DNA from: Nitzschia sp. DOCU1
Taxonomy: Eukaryota > Bacillariophyta > Bacillariophyceae > Bacillariales > Bacillariaceae
Direction of reading: 5' to 3'
DNA length: 64,000 bases
Assembly (NCBI GenBank): GCA_951394045.1
Contig: OX595988.1
Coordinates: 186,001-250,000 of the forward strand
How positions within the stretch are numbered: position 1 is the first letter of the stretch; each line of letters begins with the position of its first letter. The notes beneath the pieces are model-generated. The model was given only the letters and a program-made list of their open reading frames with translations, was not told the DNA's origin and made no database searches. Below, in pieces: positions 44,413 to 55,896 of the stretch. A program made the translations under genes and the position numbers.

Positions 44413-46554
44413 ATGAGACACGCCTCCTCCATCTACTTTACAAAAGGAATACGGTGGTTGTGGACCTGCTTCGTACTTTTATGGCTGCTTGCTACTACTA
44501 CGACCAATCTTTCAACGTCATCACCAGCAGCATCCGACTCGAATTTTCAGGAAACCATGAGCAGCAGTACTCGTCTTCGACAACTTTTCCCGGATAACAC
44601 GACGGTCAAGATTTATCCAGACGACTTTATACGAGAAGATGGTACCGTTGAAACCAACATTGTTTTTCCCGAACTGGTAGATCGACGTCAAGGCCACTTT
44701 TCGGACCATCGCCAAGTCGTCTTTGTTCGGCCAGGCACGTACACTGTCAACTTTCCCGTCGGATATTGGACACAAGTCTTGGGTTTGGGGGAAACACCCG
44801 ATCAAGTCACCTTTCAAGGCTCCTTGGGTGTCTATGCCTTGCCCGCCAACATGGATAATCCAAAAGTCGGATCGTTGGATACCTTTTGGAGAAGTGCCGA
44901 AAATTTTCAAATGAACACAAGCTTTCTTCCAAATGACAAGAGCGAATGGTGTGTTCCGAGAACTGTTGGAGAAGATGTCAATCGATCCTTGATACCCAAT
45001 GAACATGGCAAGTTTTCTTCTCTATATCCAGTGTTTGATTTGTCCAAGGCCTATCCACAAGAAGACGCATATGATACATCCAAGGGTATGATGTGGGCAG
45101 TATCCCAGGCAGCTCCATTGCGTCGTATTCATGTAAATGGAAATTTGCACTTGTCCTTGGGGGATAACTATGCGAGTGGTGGCTTTATAGGAAATGTCAA
45201 TATTACAGGCTACCTCATGATGGGATCGCAACAGCAATTTTGTGTGCGAAATACCCACGTCGACCAAAAGTTGAATGGGGGAGCCTGGTCCATGGTATTT
45301 GTGGGTTCCAATACCAAGAAATACAACAATGACAACAACAACATTGCATGGGTAGGCCCTTCGCCTCATGTATCGTCGGAACCTACCACGAGCGTTCGTA
45401 TTGAAAAGCCATTTATTTTTGTCGAGAAAGACAACGACGACGACGATGACTACAAGGTCTATTTGGCCATTCCCCAACTACAGAACGATTCTTCCGGTGT
45501 CGACTATCAAAATCACGTCAAGGTGGAAATTGATAATCTCAAACATGTCCGCGTCTTTACACCGAAGGATTCCTTTGCCCAAGTTCAAATGGCAGCCACG
45601 AATGGGGTGCATATCATATTGAGCCCAGGAATTTACAATTGGGGAGACACGCTGGAGATTTCGCATTCCAATCAAGTTGTGCTGGGTTTAGGTCTAGCTA
45701 CGATTCAAGCGCCGGGTACGGGAAAACCCTGCATTCACGTTGCTAGCGAGGCTCATGGCGTACGCTTGTCAGGCCTATCGCTCGAGGCCAATGTCATTTC
45801 CAAATTTGTCTACGAAGGATCCACATTGTTGGAATGGGGAGAAGCTGGCCGCAAAGGCGGTTCCAAAGACAATCCGGGAGCCATTCATGACTTGTATTGT
45901 TTTGTGGGTGGTCGTCGTTTGGAGCGAACCGTCCAAGTCCAAACAATGGTTAGAATTTATTCGAATCATGTAGTGGGAGACAATTTATGGCTCTGGCGGG
46001 CTGACCATGTCCAGCTCATGCAAAACGAACAACCCAACAGGCCCGAGTTGAGCGAGTATCATGTCACTACCTTTGGCGAGTGTCGTTGTGATACCGGACT
46101 AGAGGTCTTTGGAGATTACGTGACCTTTGTGGGTTTGGCCATTGAACATACCTACAAGGACATGTTGATTTGGCACGGCCAATACGGATCAGTCTACTTT
46201 TATCAAAGTGAAATGCCCTATGATGTTCCCGGCGACGCCTATCGAGACATTACAGGATATCGCGTTCATGGGCAGCATCATACTGCCAAGGGCGTTGGTG
46301 TGTATAGTTACTTTCGAGACTACGACAATGTCGTGGTGGACTCGGCGGTTGCACATCATGCACTGGGTGGTAACTATGAAAACGTGTTTGCCGTTTGGCT
46401 GAATGGATTCTCAGGCATTCGCTCGATAATGAATGGTCAGGGCGGTGATACGACCATGCCGGGCAAGCCCTTTGTGATTGCCGAATTCTCCAGTGATGGA
46501 ATTTTCTCGTCTTACTTTTGGAAGGGGATATGGAAATGGGTACGAGCGAAGTGA
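44413..46554 (+). CDS. membrane-anchored or secreted right-handed beta-helix protein
   Basis: 713 residues from ATG at 44413 (a TTG frame extends to 44350). Residues about 12-32 are a hydrophobic signal/anchor (WLWTCFVLLWLLATTTT). The rest is extracytoplasmic in character: many NxT/S sites and strand-turn repeats such as VVFVRPGTYTVNFPVGY, VQMAATNGVHIILSPGIY and VVLGLGLATIQAPGTG, typical of pectate-lyase-like parallel beta-helices (GH55-type and related bacterial proteins). Later blocks HVVGDNLWLWRADH, FGDYVTFVGLAIEH and YRDITGYRVHG are the most conserved-looking part. Substrate unknown; cell-wall or extracellular glycan binding or cleavage is the likely setting. Single exon. Confidence 0.75.
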   Translation: MRHASSIYFTKGIRWLWTCFVLLWLLATTTTNLSTSSPAASDSNFQETMSSSTRLRQLFPDNTTVKIYPDDFIREDGTVETNIVFPELVDRRQGHFSDHRQVVFVRPGTYTVNFPVGYWTQVLGLGETPDQVTFQGSLGVYALPANMDNPKVGSLDTFWRSAENFQMNTSFLPNDKSEWCVPRTVGEDVNRSLIPNEHGKFSSLYPVFDLSKAYPQEDAYDTSKGMMWAVSQAAPLRRIHVNGNLHLSLGDNYASGGFIGNVNITGYLMMGSQQQFCVRNTHVDQKLNGGAWSMVFVGSNTKKYNNDNNNIAWVGPSPHVSSEPTTSVRIEKPFIFVEKDNDDDDDYKVYLAIPQLQNDSSGVDYQNHVKVEIDNLKHVRVFTPKDSFAQVQMAATNGVHIILSPGIYNWGDTLEISHSNQVVLGLGLATIQAPGTGKPCIHVASEAHGVRLSGLSLEANVISKFVYEGSTLLEWGEAGRKGGSKDNPGAIHDLYCFVGGRRLERTVQVQTMVRIYSNHVVGDNLWLWRADHVQLMQNEQPNRPELSEYHVTTFGECRCDTGLEVFGDYVTFVGLAIEHTYKDMLIWHGQYGSVYFYQSEMPYDVPGDAYRDITGYRVHGQHHTAKGVGVYSYFRDYDNVVVDSAVAHHALGGNYENVFAVWLNGFSGIRSIMNGQGGDTTMPGKPFVIAEFSSDGIFSSYFWKGIWKWVRAK

Positions 46555-46630
46555 AAGATAGACGACGATATTGTGGTCCGTGACAAGCAAAGTAATGCTC
46601 GATGTTTCTTCACTTCTTCCTTCAATGTCC

Positions 46631-46663
<33 letters not shown>

Positions 46664-47269
46664 GATCCTGCTTGTAGTTTCTTTCTTCTTCGTCCACGTC
46701 CTAATGTGGCTTGTAGGCGCCTTCTTGGGTTTCTGCGTCTTCTTTTCTCACAATATTAGTAGCAGCAGAATCTACTGGCGTCATCTCCTCCTTCTAATCA
46801 CCATTTCGGCGACGCGGTTTCGTGGACAGAGTCAAGCGCAGGATTCCACCAAGGGTGCGAGCCACAGTAGGATAAGAATCACCAAGACGATCTTGACGAA
46901 TAACAAGACATGAGCATTGGTACTACCAGTCGACGAGGCCGTCGCTACTAGTGGAGTAATCGATCGCGGCACTTGCGCCTCGGGCTTTTTGGGCAGAACC
47001 ATATCGTCGTTGTTTTGGTTTTGTTCTCTTGAGCACAGGTGTGCCTTGTTGCTTTCTTGCAAATGCTGTGTGCGCTTCTAGCTAGCTGGCTAGTAAGCTT
47101 TTACTGGCAACACATTCGCAATGTTCGGGTCGATGTGGTAACGACGACAAAGTTGACGACTGAAGATGATGCTGTTCGCATCGAGTCAACGACGCAACGA
47201 TGGAAGGCGGTGTCAAAAAACGAAGGATCGTGATCGTAAAAGTCGATAGAGGGAGGAAAGATACCGATA
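46555..47269. other. intergenic with TAG microsatellite
   Basis: Left flank of the CACTA element. It holds eleven TAG units at 46631-46663. A minus-strand frame from ATG 47002 to 46832 (56 codons) has one hydrophobic helix (LLFVKIVLVILILLWL) and could be a small membrane protein; support is too thin to call it. Confidence 0.45.
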
Positions 47270-47500
47270 CACCGTAAAAACGAAAACATGGAAAAACCAG
47301 CCACTTTCCATGCCGCAGTCGGGTCTTCCAGGTCATTTTCCATGCCCCATTTTCCCTGGTTTTTCCAATTTCTTCCGCGCGCGATCGAGCACATTTTCCA
47401 GGTCGTTTTCCAAATTTGACCAACACTTTCCCGTCTCCGACATGGAAAAGAACTGACACTATCCAGTCCCTTTTCCATGTGGTAGACGTCACAAAATGGG
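47270..47500 (+). repeat. left terminal and subterminal repeats of CACTA element
   Basis: The 26-bp terminal repeat is followed by many TTTCCATG, TTTTCCA and GGAAAA motifs in both orientations up to TTTTCCATGTGG near 47490. Likely binding sites for the element's own proteins. Confidence 0.8.
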
Positions 47501-48978
47501 GTGGGGGACGGTTCATCTCATTCCGAACACTTCTCCCTCCACCCCGTTTTTGCGATTGCTTACGATTTGAATGCAGCTTGCTGTTTTCAGGCAAACACAT
47601 ACAAACTACGAAGTAGCCTACACCCGATCTCCTCCCCTGACCATGGTCCTGGCTCTATGGACGACACCTGCTAAAAGAACAAATGCATCACGATCCTAAT
47701 TTACTATTGTTGTGTGTGACAATTGGCCTTATCGATCCCTCGGCCACTACAGATAACTCGACGATCCGAAGAGAGGCATTTTCGGGCGACGCGCAGCTCC
47801 GTGACTTTGAATGGCGACACGAGCGGCTAATACTGTACTGGCGGCACATGATGGTAGTACCAATCCTCTTTGCCATTCCTTCTACGTCTACGACATTGAG
47901 ACTCTTCTTTTGATGCAATGGAAATGAAAATATCTGTGAGTTCTCAATAGTTTTCACCACAATGTGTCCCGAAATCCCTCGACTTACCCTCTGGCATAAT
48001 CTATCCTCCACGGTGGAAGAACTTCCCGATCGCCTCGGCAAGTTCCATCGTTTCCATCTACACAACTGCTCACGAACGCTCTGTTCCCAAGCTCCACTGT
48101 CAATTCAATTCGTGGATAGCTTCCAACGCATGTCCTCCTTGAGGGCAATTGACCCTGCCCCCGATCCTGGGGGATTACAGTGTGGTAGCTCTTGATTTGT
48201 CTGCGTTTCCCTCTTCTCCTACCGCCGACATATTTCCCTTATCAAGACCGCAAACGCCTGCCTCAAACTCAACCCCATTCGCGAAATACAATGATCGGAA
48301 CAGAGCATGTGAGATCGGCATAGCAACATCCGAACTGCATCCAAACATGGGCGCTGTATCTCACCACAAAGCATGGAATCCAATCCCAACAACTCCGGCT
48401 GCACTCTCTACGATACATTATACAACAATCAAACTGAGCAATGACAACTTTCGGATGATCTGTGTCGAGACGTATAGTTGTAATTACGTTTATACGAGGG
48501 TCATCTGATGGACGTGATGAGGATGTGGTGCCTCCATTGCTTTTTGAATTTGAACAGTAGAGGTGCACAAATCTATTTTCATGCACCCGCCCATCTTTAT
48601 TATTGACGCCGTCGCCGATTTGCACGGCCAACCTCTATATACATGGTGAAAAGTTCTAAACGCTGCATGCATATGATAAGCACGTCCGGCTATAATAGCC
48701 TCATTAATAATAGTATGTACCAAGAAAAGTAATGACACATCACACACATACATCATATCATCATATCCGACGAAAATTCCCTCCGCTTGCAAACTTCACA
48801 CCAATGATGATGATAGATTCATCACCCGCCACACGATATTCTTGACACAACGGACGGTCGTTGGATCCCTTTCGTTGGACCATCAATAACACCCCGGGGT
48901 GCTCGTGCCGTTGAGAAGTGCATACCCCACATCAAAAAGGATATTGCAAAATTGTAACTTAGCTTTAGCATCGTGACA
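47501..48978. other. left non-coding part of CACTA element
   Basis: Leader region of the plus-strand gene. Plus frames at 47683-47913, 47962-48195 and 48149-48508 might be 5' exons, but none has a recognisable motif or a clear splice partner. Confidence 0.4.
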
Positions 48979-51567
48979 ATGGCAGATCAGCAGTCGGCCT
49001 ATGCAAAATTGCTGCAATTGCAGCAGGAGGTACAACACCAAATTGCATTGATGGAACAACGAGAACGGGAGGGCCAAGTATCTGCTGCCTTCACTGCATT
49101 GCATCCACTCCATCAACCACCCCAAATGTACGATAGTTTGCCCAGGACCAGTCCATCACCGCAGATGTTTGCTAGTCTGCCCTCCACCAACACTCACCCT
49201 GGGATATCCAACCAGCATGGTCGCTTTCATGATGCACCCCCAGTAGTCGCAGCACTGTATCAGCCTCAGGTCACAGCTAGCCTGCCCTTCGACTACACTC
49301 AGGGACGTCATCAGCCAATCATTCCTGGCTCAACATCAACAGTCAACCATTTCAACGAACTCGGGTTACCATGGCGATCCCAACAGAGTTCAGTTGCTTA
49401 TTACAGGCCCAAACTTGACCGCAATCTCGAGATTGGCCGACAGTTGCACCGACTTGGTTTTAACAGGGAAAGGAAGGCAAAGGCCCACGATGTTGATTGT
49501 AGCCAGTTTGTCGCCCTTTGTCCAGCAGACCTGGTATGTACTCGGGCACGTAAGCAGGAAGTCATAAAACTGCAGAAAGAAGTGGTCAACGGGCACTGCA
49601 ACAATCGTCACTTGGATTCCGAACAAATATTTCCTCTTGTGGACAAACTTCGGGTCGAGTTTCTTTTACCCCATGCTGGCGAGATCCTGGCGGAGCAGTA
49701 CGTAAAGAACTGGATCAAAGCACTCGAAAACATCGAAGGCTGGATTCCCAATGCCCAGCTCAAACCTAGCTGGATCAAGGGCAGGGATCAGACGTTCAAT
49801 CAGCTGAGGAAAATTGGGACCTGCCTTACAACCTGCAGGCAAAATCCTTCTGATCATTATCTTGGAGTATCGATAGCGATGTATGCCTTGCAAAACACGC
49901 ACTGCACGATGGACGATCGTGAGTATCTCGGCGATGCACTTTGCCGAATCCACGCACTCGAGATTGATATCAACTGCACCCTTCATGATGGCCAGACCCG
50001 GAAAGCAAACTTCCAGTCATTCCCAAAGAAGCTTGTTTCTCATAAGTTCGAAGAGCTGAAGCAACGTCTGATTGCGTATGCTGGTATAAAAATCGTCGGG
50101 CTTGTTTACCGTGTTAACAGCGAGAAGACTCCACTAAACGAGAACAACAAGGATCTTTCATGGCCTCAGCTTTCAACGACCGGGCCAAGCACCGCCTACC
50201 CCCCACTCGACTCGGGACAAAAGCCTTCCTTTGTTGACACATGGTTACAAAAGATGGGTCATAATGGTCGCACTCAAGCTCCATCTAGTGGAATGTACAC
50301 AGGTGCTGTGGGTGTCTTTGGTACTCGTGCTCAAGAGGAGGAGGCCGCCATGGTAGCAGTGAACGGCAGCATCAGTGGGGGCGGCAGTTCGTTGTTGATG
50401 TTTATACCCCATCAAGCGCCACATGACAGCAGCAGCAGGGTCAGTTTAGCAGGGCATAGTTCCAACCATCTTGACGTCGATGTTGAAGTTTCTTTTGATT
50501 CGTCCCAAAGGAACGGGGCATCTGGCATCACTGGGGCCGCAGATGGTCTCCCTACTGATGACCACAAACAGGACAACGATGAGGATTTGTCAGATAATGA
50601 ACAGCTCTGTGCCTCTAATCGCAGCAATAATGCTGCTTCGACTCCCCCACCTGCAAACAATCCTGTAGATTGTAACCCAAATGCGGCAACACCAGAGGGC
50701 TATCCGCCAAGTCCTGCATTGCGTGATGATGTAATAAATCTTCCTAATGGCATCACTAATGCCGCATCAATCACACCTGCAAATGATCATGGGAATTGTG
50801 CCCGTGATGTAGCCTTGCCACAGCCTGCTGAAAGCACTCTGACTGCATCAGAGGATGATCCGCCAAGCTCCGGCGCCGCCACTACCGGCACCATCACCAA
50901 CAACAACTTCGACAAATTGGTCGACCAATTGGCCACTACCACCACGCCAGCCATCAACTTACCTGCCCCTACTGTCATGAATAGTGAATTTCACGATGAT
51001 GATGTCGCTGCTGCCTATGATAACAATGATGATCACGGCCATCCCTCAAGTACTAATACATGTTATGAAGCTATGATGACCGGGAATCATTTGGTCTGTA
51101 GTCGGGCCTTCTGGTGCAACACGGAGGGTCAACCTTCTCGCAAGAACGTCTTTTGGAAGATGGCCGCCAAGGTCGAGCACCAGATATGCGACCCATGTTA
51201 TCAGAAACACGGGGTGCTGTGTCGACACAATGAACTTGGCGATCCTTCTTTCTTCGCTTCCTTCACGTCTATTCAAGAATGGATGAGTCAAGGACGGAAG
51301 AAGAAGTGTTCTGCATGTGGCAAGGATAGTGTGATGGGGGCGAGGCAGCCCTTGTACTACTGTGTTTCCTGCAGTCTCTACAGGGTTTGCAGTGATTGCT
51401 GGAGGAGCAACGATCCTAGAAGACTGACTCTTATTAGTGCCGACAAGCAGTGTGGCAAGAGCAGGGCCGGGCGCAAGAGAAAGTTGACGGATAAGGGCTC
51501 GCATATGCAGAACACTCCACCAAGTAGGGGAGACCATGTCTTATCCCACATGCTCGCAACTCCCTGA
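48979..51567 (+). CDS. second CACTA-element protein (TNPA-like position), Cys-rich C-terminus
   Basis: 862 residues from ATG at 48979 (a GTG opens the frame at 48973). N-terminal Gln-rich coiled segment (LLQLQQEVQHQ). Residues about 130-390 are a well-ordered alpha-helical region (LHRLGFNRERKAKAHD, LAEQYVKNWIKALE, LEIDINCTLHDGQTRK). A long acidic/Asn/Pro linker follows. The C-terminus has paired Cys motifs: CDPCYQKHGVLC, CSACGKD, YYCVSCSLYRVCSDC, a multi-zinc arrangement, then a basic GRKRK tail. It lies convergent to the transposase inside the same terminal repeats, so it is probably the DNA-binding partner that recognises the subterminal motifs. Not recognised as any host family. Confidence 0.75.
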   Translation: MADQQSAYAKLLQLQQEVQHQIALMEQREREGQVSAAFTALHPLHQPPQMYDSLPRTSPSPQMFASLPSTNTHPGISNQHGRFHDAPPVVAALYQPQVTASLPFDYTQGRHQPIIPGSTSTVNHFNELGLPWRSQQSSVAYYRPKLDRNLEIGRQLHRLGFNRERKAKAHDVDCSQFVALCPADLVCTRARKQEVIKLQKEVVNGHCNNRHLDSEQIFPLVDKLRVEFLLPHAGEILAEQYVKNWIKALENIEGWIPNAQLKPSWIKGRDQTFNQLRKIGTCLTTCRQNPSDHYLGVSIAMYALQNTHCTMDDREYLGDALCRIHALEIDINCTLHDGQTRKANFQSFPKKLVSHKFEELKQRLIAYAGIKIVGLVYRVNSEKTPLNENNKDLSWPQLSTTGPSTAYPPLDSGQKPSFVDTWLQKMGHNGRTQAPSSGMYTGAVGVFGTRAQEEEAAMVAVNGSISGGGSSLLMFIPHQAPHDSSSRVSLAGHSSNHLDVDVEVSFDSSQRNGASGITGAADGLPTDDHKQDNDEDLSDNEQLCASNRSNNAASTPPPANNPVDCNPNAATPEGYPPSPALRDDVINLPNGITNAASITPANDHGNCARDVALPQPAESTLTASEDDPPSSGAATTGTITNNNFDKLVDQLATTTTPAINLPAPTVMNSEFHDDDVAAAYDNNDDHGHPSSTNTCYEAMMTGNHLVCSRAFWCNTEGQPSRKNVFWKMAAKVEHQICDPCYQKHGVLCRHNELGDPSFFASFTSIQEWMSQGRKKKCSACGKDSVMGARQPLYYCVSCSLYRVCSDCWRSNDPRRLTLISADKQCGKSRAGRKRKLTDKGSHMQNTPPSRGDHVLSHMLATP

Positions 51568-51613
51568 CCATCACTATAGTAGAGATTTCTTATAGTATAC
51601 GCATTACACAATA

Positions 51614-54600
51614 TTAGCAGTAGGAGCACCCCCTGGCCTGTGGTAGGCCAATGGTGCCATCCTCGAGCATCTCCTCCCAGTCAGAGGTAACTAGATAGAA
51701 CATCTGATGTCCTACATTGTTGGCAGGCCTATTGTGACGTGGTAGCAGGATGCAGTACTTCACAATTGAGCGGCCACCTTGGAACAAATGGATTGTTTCA
51801 TTTTCTTTCGCAATCCATGAGAAGTATGTGGCACCACATGACGATTCCCCAATTGGCATTCCATTGTTGTCGCGGATAATCTCCAACGGAATGAATATTT
51901 CCTCTCGAAATGCACCACCTCCATTGCGTTGTTGTTTGTTTCCCTTGGCCACCATTCCAAAAGAACCATCTGTCATGTAAACAACTGAGACAATTTTGTT
52001 GCAAGCAGCTAATGTATCCAACGCATCCTTTTTTTCTTGTAGACGTGATAGTTCTTCTGGTAGTTCCTGGCAGACTCATTCCACTCCTTGTCGGTCGTCC
52101 CGTTTTCTGATTTCATTTGTGCCGTTGCTACATCCAGTAGGTTGTGCTTGATACCCATGTTGTTCATATCCAACACAAGGGACTCTGTGACACGGGCGAG
52201 TTGTCGTTGGCGGTACCAGCGGTCTGCCGCATTCTTCGCCCAGTCGCCTTTCAAGGAGACAATCGAAGCTTTGACCTCCGGGAGTGACCCTTCTCCCTTG
52301 CCATCACCCTCCCACAGTAGACGTAGGGAACCATGATGAAGCATACACTCGGGTATGCTCAGGAGGGAAATAAAATTGTACTTTGCCAGGTAGATCGGAC
52401 TCACAGAAGTGTTGGTGGAGGTAGTATTCCTGCGAGTTTGGTCAAATTTGTTGACCAAACTCAAGAAAAGCTTGACATGCCGGTCACAATCATGAGCATC
52501 CCTTTCGCTAATATCCCCTTTGATCATAATCCGGCTAGTCATAGCCAAAAGAGCCGCAATCAGGTCCTCTGCGAGCTCGAACGAGGCATCAACACGATCC
52601 TCAGGGATGATCATGGGCCACTGGCCTCCGTTCGCTTCCACCATTTGGTAAGCCAATGCTAAGAGCTCATCCTTCCGCATGGCAGAGGCAAATTGGATCC
52701 TACGAGCCTTCAACCAAGCTGTTAATTGTGTTCTCGAGTATTGGGCAAGTTCTTTGTTGACGGGATCATTATATTCCTCGTCTTGCTGGGTGACTTGTCC
52801 CAGGTCCGAATAGAGCCATTTGGACACTCGTTCGAAGGCGAGGTAATTCTCGGACACGAAACGACCCGTTTTCCCGTCCTTGGATAGGGGCTCGAGTTTG
52901 AGCCATGTCAATTTAAGGTAGGCCCCACGTGTTATAGAAATATTTGTTCGGTGCACAAAGCTGGACGCCTTTTTATTGCTAGTCAACCACAATTTAACCA
53001 GGTCTTCGCCAAATGTCGCCTTTACTATGCCCAAGAATAGTTGGTGCATGATGGTTGTTACCCAATCACGAACTTCTACCATGGGGTGGGACCAGGGAGC
53101 AGGCGGAATGAACTTTTCATCGTAGTAGGCTTGATTGTTTGCCGTATGCTCTTGGAGGAATGTTTGCTTGTCTTGAGCCTTCCAGTAGGCTGCACGTTCT
53201 TTTGCGTGCTCGTATAATTCATCAGCAAGGGATGCTGGTAGCCCCTCCGTCTTCAGGTAAGTGCGGCATTGCTGTTTTTTCCAATCCCCAAGTAGCACCT
53301 TGCCGTATGCGGTTTCAACAGCGATGCCCATTGATTGAAAAGTAATTCGCTTAACACTCAGGCAACCACTAGGTGGAGGATCTGGATAATTTCTTGGGCA
53401 GTCATATTCCGCCCCCACCGGCACCCAATCAAAGCAATCTGAGCATGGTTCCCTACATGAGGTGGCTGTTTGGCGGCGCTGGAAGCAAAGTTCGCAGGAA
53501 GGCAGGTTGCTGGGTAAGATACCAGACAGTCCGAAACAAGCATGGGAGGGCGATGTTCCTGATAGTGTGTAGGTGCTTTGAGCCTTCGCAGGCCTATCAG
53601 CCATGTGTGCGTAAACATAACAATAGCAGCGAACTAGGCACTTCAACCCACCGTGGTATACGTCCACACCAGCTGCTAGTTGAGCCAAATGTTTCTGTAG
53701 TTTGGTCTCGATGACCCCGTGTTCCTTGTCGCCCGACCCCATGGCGATGAGGTACGTGTTATGGGATTTGTGAATCCGAGCCTCCGGTGGGGCGAAGGTA
53801 ATCATCTGCACCCAGACTTTGTGCCTGTTACCCTTGACGTTGTTTGGGTCGATGTCGTCGTTCCATGGATATAGGGGAATGAGGAAGCATTGTTTAGAAT
53901 CGGCAGAGTCAACAATGAACTTGTCCATGAGTTCCTGGCCACGTGGGGAACGGGCATGGACAGAGGCTCCCGGGAACATAGGGTCTACGTGCCGTCCATG
54001 GCCCAGTAGATCTCGTAGACAGTCGAGCGGCGATATGTAGACATGTGTCTTGTTCCTGTAGTAGTGAATTGGTGGTATCGGAAGGTTCATCTTTATCGAA
54101 TCCTTACCAGTAGTGAAGAATTGCCTCATCTCACGTGGGGAGGTTGGTATGGGAGCTGGTGGATAACAGTCTGCCTCGGGTCCAGTAGGGGGGTTCTGCA
54201 TGAAATCTAGGATGGATGCCAGTGCCTCGAACTGATCGGTGCTTAGATTGTCGCTAAGCCGACAAAATTGGAGGCCGTATAAGGCGGTGCATGGGTGGAC
54301 TTGGCTGGCTTGACCACCATGAAAGGCTCGACCGACAAGGTGTTGAGCACCCAAGCAGGGCTGTCTGTGTGTTAGCTCGAAGTAGCTATTCACATCGTCA
54401 GGAAAGCAATTCTGGAAGTTAATTTCTCTTCTAGAGTTATTTTCCTTCAGCTCTTGAAGCCAGGCAAGCTTCCTCTGTTCCACAGACATTTCTATCAAAG
54501 ATGCCTCCTCCTGCATTTCTGTGCAGTCATCGTCATTCCCATGGTACAAAAAGTCGTTGTTGGGCTCGTCATCATCTTGGGCCTCCTCTGTGTTTACTAG

Positions 54601-55020
54601 TTCTGAGTGCACAGGACGCCGTGCTACTGCAGAGATGTCTTCTTGGTCTGGCTCTTGATGCAATTGGGATGGTAGTGATGTCTCGGCTTGACCTTTCATC
54701 GCCATGAATTCAACCATTGCCTTGGTATGGGTCTTTGAAATGGAGTGCTTCCGCATTTTGCTCAAGCAACGGATATGCAACTTCTGTTTCCGATTTTGAA
54801 ACAGACCATGTTGTGGGCAGATACGACACATGAAGAAGAAGGGGAGCCCACGGCAGTTGTCGCAACTCAACTGTGCTGCCCAGAGCTGGAATTCGCCATC
54901 CAGCCGGGAGGCAGTGGGTGGCACCTGACCGCACTTGTTGCACTGTAGTAAGGAAAGGTCGCACTCAAAATATTCCTGTGTGGTGGGAAAGCTAGCAGGG
55001 GGGTCGACCACCCCTGCCAT
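51614..55020 (-). CDS. CACTA/EnSpm-type transposase with one frame change
   Basis: ATG at 55020 (GTG at 55038 rejected). N-terminal zinc-ribbon-like CNKCGQVP...CDNCRG and CRICPQHG. Core features of the EnSpm TNP2 family: LYPWNDDIDPNNVKGNRHK near residue 383, a KCLVRCYCYVYAHMADRPA block, a Cys cluster CELCFQRR, and VRDWVTTIMHQLFLGIVK near 656. The main frame stops at 52009. Right at a run of seven A (minus strand, 52029-52035) a -1 shift opens a frame that reads on naturally (TLAACNKIVSVVYMTDG) to 51614. This is either a one-base loss in a homopolymer or a programmed -1 shift. A closely similar known transposon protein would settle it. Confidence 0.85.
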
Positions 55021-55371
55021 GTTTGGGGCAAGAGTCACTGGCTTCTACCGTTCTTCAAGGATCCAACCAGCAGGGCCGATTGTGGGCAGGAGATTGTGTT
55101 GAAGCAAATCTGAACAAAGCATCGACTTGGATGTGTCATAATGAGAGATGATGATGCTGGTGTTTCATCGAGTATTGCTAAATTCTCCCTCGCCGTGTCT
55201 CGCTCGTCGGCGGGTGAGGGGGCGTTGGCGGCAGATTTTGTATGTGTTTCGCCAACACAAACGAGACTGACTAAAAAGAATAATAGGTCATGATTATAAT
55301 AATTATCGTTCGACGTCATTCCAATTTGGGGGTGTCTGGATGACGAATTATTCGAATAGGACGACCAATCC
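55021..55371. other. 5' leader of the CACTA transposase gene
   Basis: A minus frame at 55035-55319 ends just before the transposase ATG in another phase; probably leader sequence or an upstream ORF. Confidence 0.4.
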
Positions 55372-55548
55372 GGTGACGTCGTTTTCCATGGGAGGACCGG
55401 GAAATGGATTGGTTTTCCAGGCAGTTCCTGGAATCGCCAGTTCGGATTTTCGTGGGGAGTTGGACGTGGAAAATGGCATGGAAAACGAGAACACTATCCA
55501 TGTCGGGGCATGGAAACTCCGGTTTTCCATGTTTTCGTTTTTACGGTG
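55372..55548 (-). repeat. right terminal and subterminal repeats of CACTA element
   Basis: TTTTCCATGG at about 55382 through CCGGTTTTCCATG to the terminal repeat ending at 55548. Inverted relative to 47270-47500. Confidence 0.8.
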
Positions 55549-55896
55549 TATGTGTCAGCAGTCATTTCGATGACGTCATTCGAATCCTCGCGTTCTTTCG
55601 GATATGACTCTCGGCATCCGTGAGAAACCCTCCCACCAACAGCTACTACTGGCAATAGGGGTCTATCAGTTGTCTCTCCTTCGCTAGCCGCAATGGCGAC
55701 GAATGCCAGTCAGTCGGTGGCGCATGGACTGTCGTAATCTTATTAGAATTGTCTTCGTCATGGCCAAGATGATGATGACGAATCGTTAGTTGGAAGTGGT
55801 CGACGAGATGGCTTGACAGAGCAGGGCATACAAGGAAGGATCGTGGCGATGCCATTCAAGCCAAGCCGACAGTGCCAAGACGCAATCGGATACTGT
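55549..55896. other. spacer between CACTA element and arm B
   Basis: No supported gene. Plus-strand frames leading into arm B (reading DTVDALVQERLDVDEDD across the border) suggest that a coding remnant straddles the duplication edge. Confidence 0.4.

Larger units (their letters stand above)
47270..55548. mobile_element. CACTA/EnSpm-type DNA transposon, 8.3 kb
   Basis: The left end starts CACCGTAAAAACG at 47270, and the right end is its reverse complement, ending CGGTG at 55548; the first 26 bp match perfectly. Both ends then carry repeated TTTTCCATG/CATGGAAAA motifs over about 180-230 bp, like the subterminal repeats of EnSpm elements. Inside are a TNP2-like transposase (minus) and a convergent second gene (plus), the usual two-gene layout. 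Terminal CACCG instead of CACTA is a known type of variation. No clear 2-3 bp target duplication is visible at the borders I chose. Confidence 0.82.

Noticed and set aside
46631..46663. Short repeats as a CRISPR array
   Set aside because: Simple TAG microsatellite without spacers; eukaryotic context.
47683..48508. Possible exons on the plus strand in the left CACTA region
   Set aside because: No motif and no consistent splice and phase model linking them to the gene at 48979.
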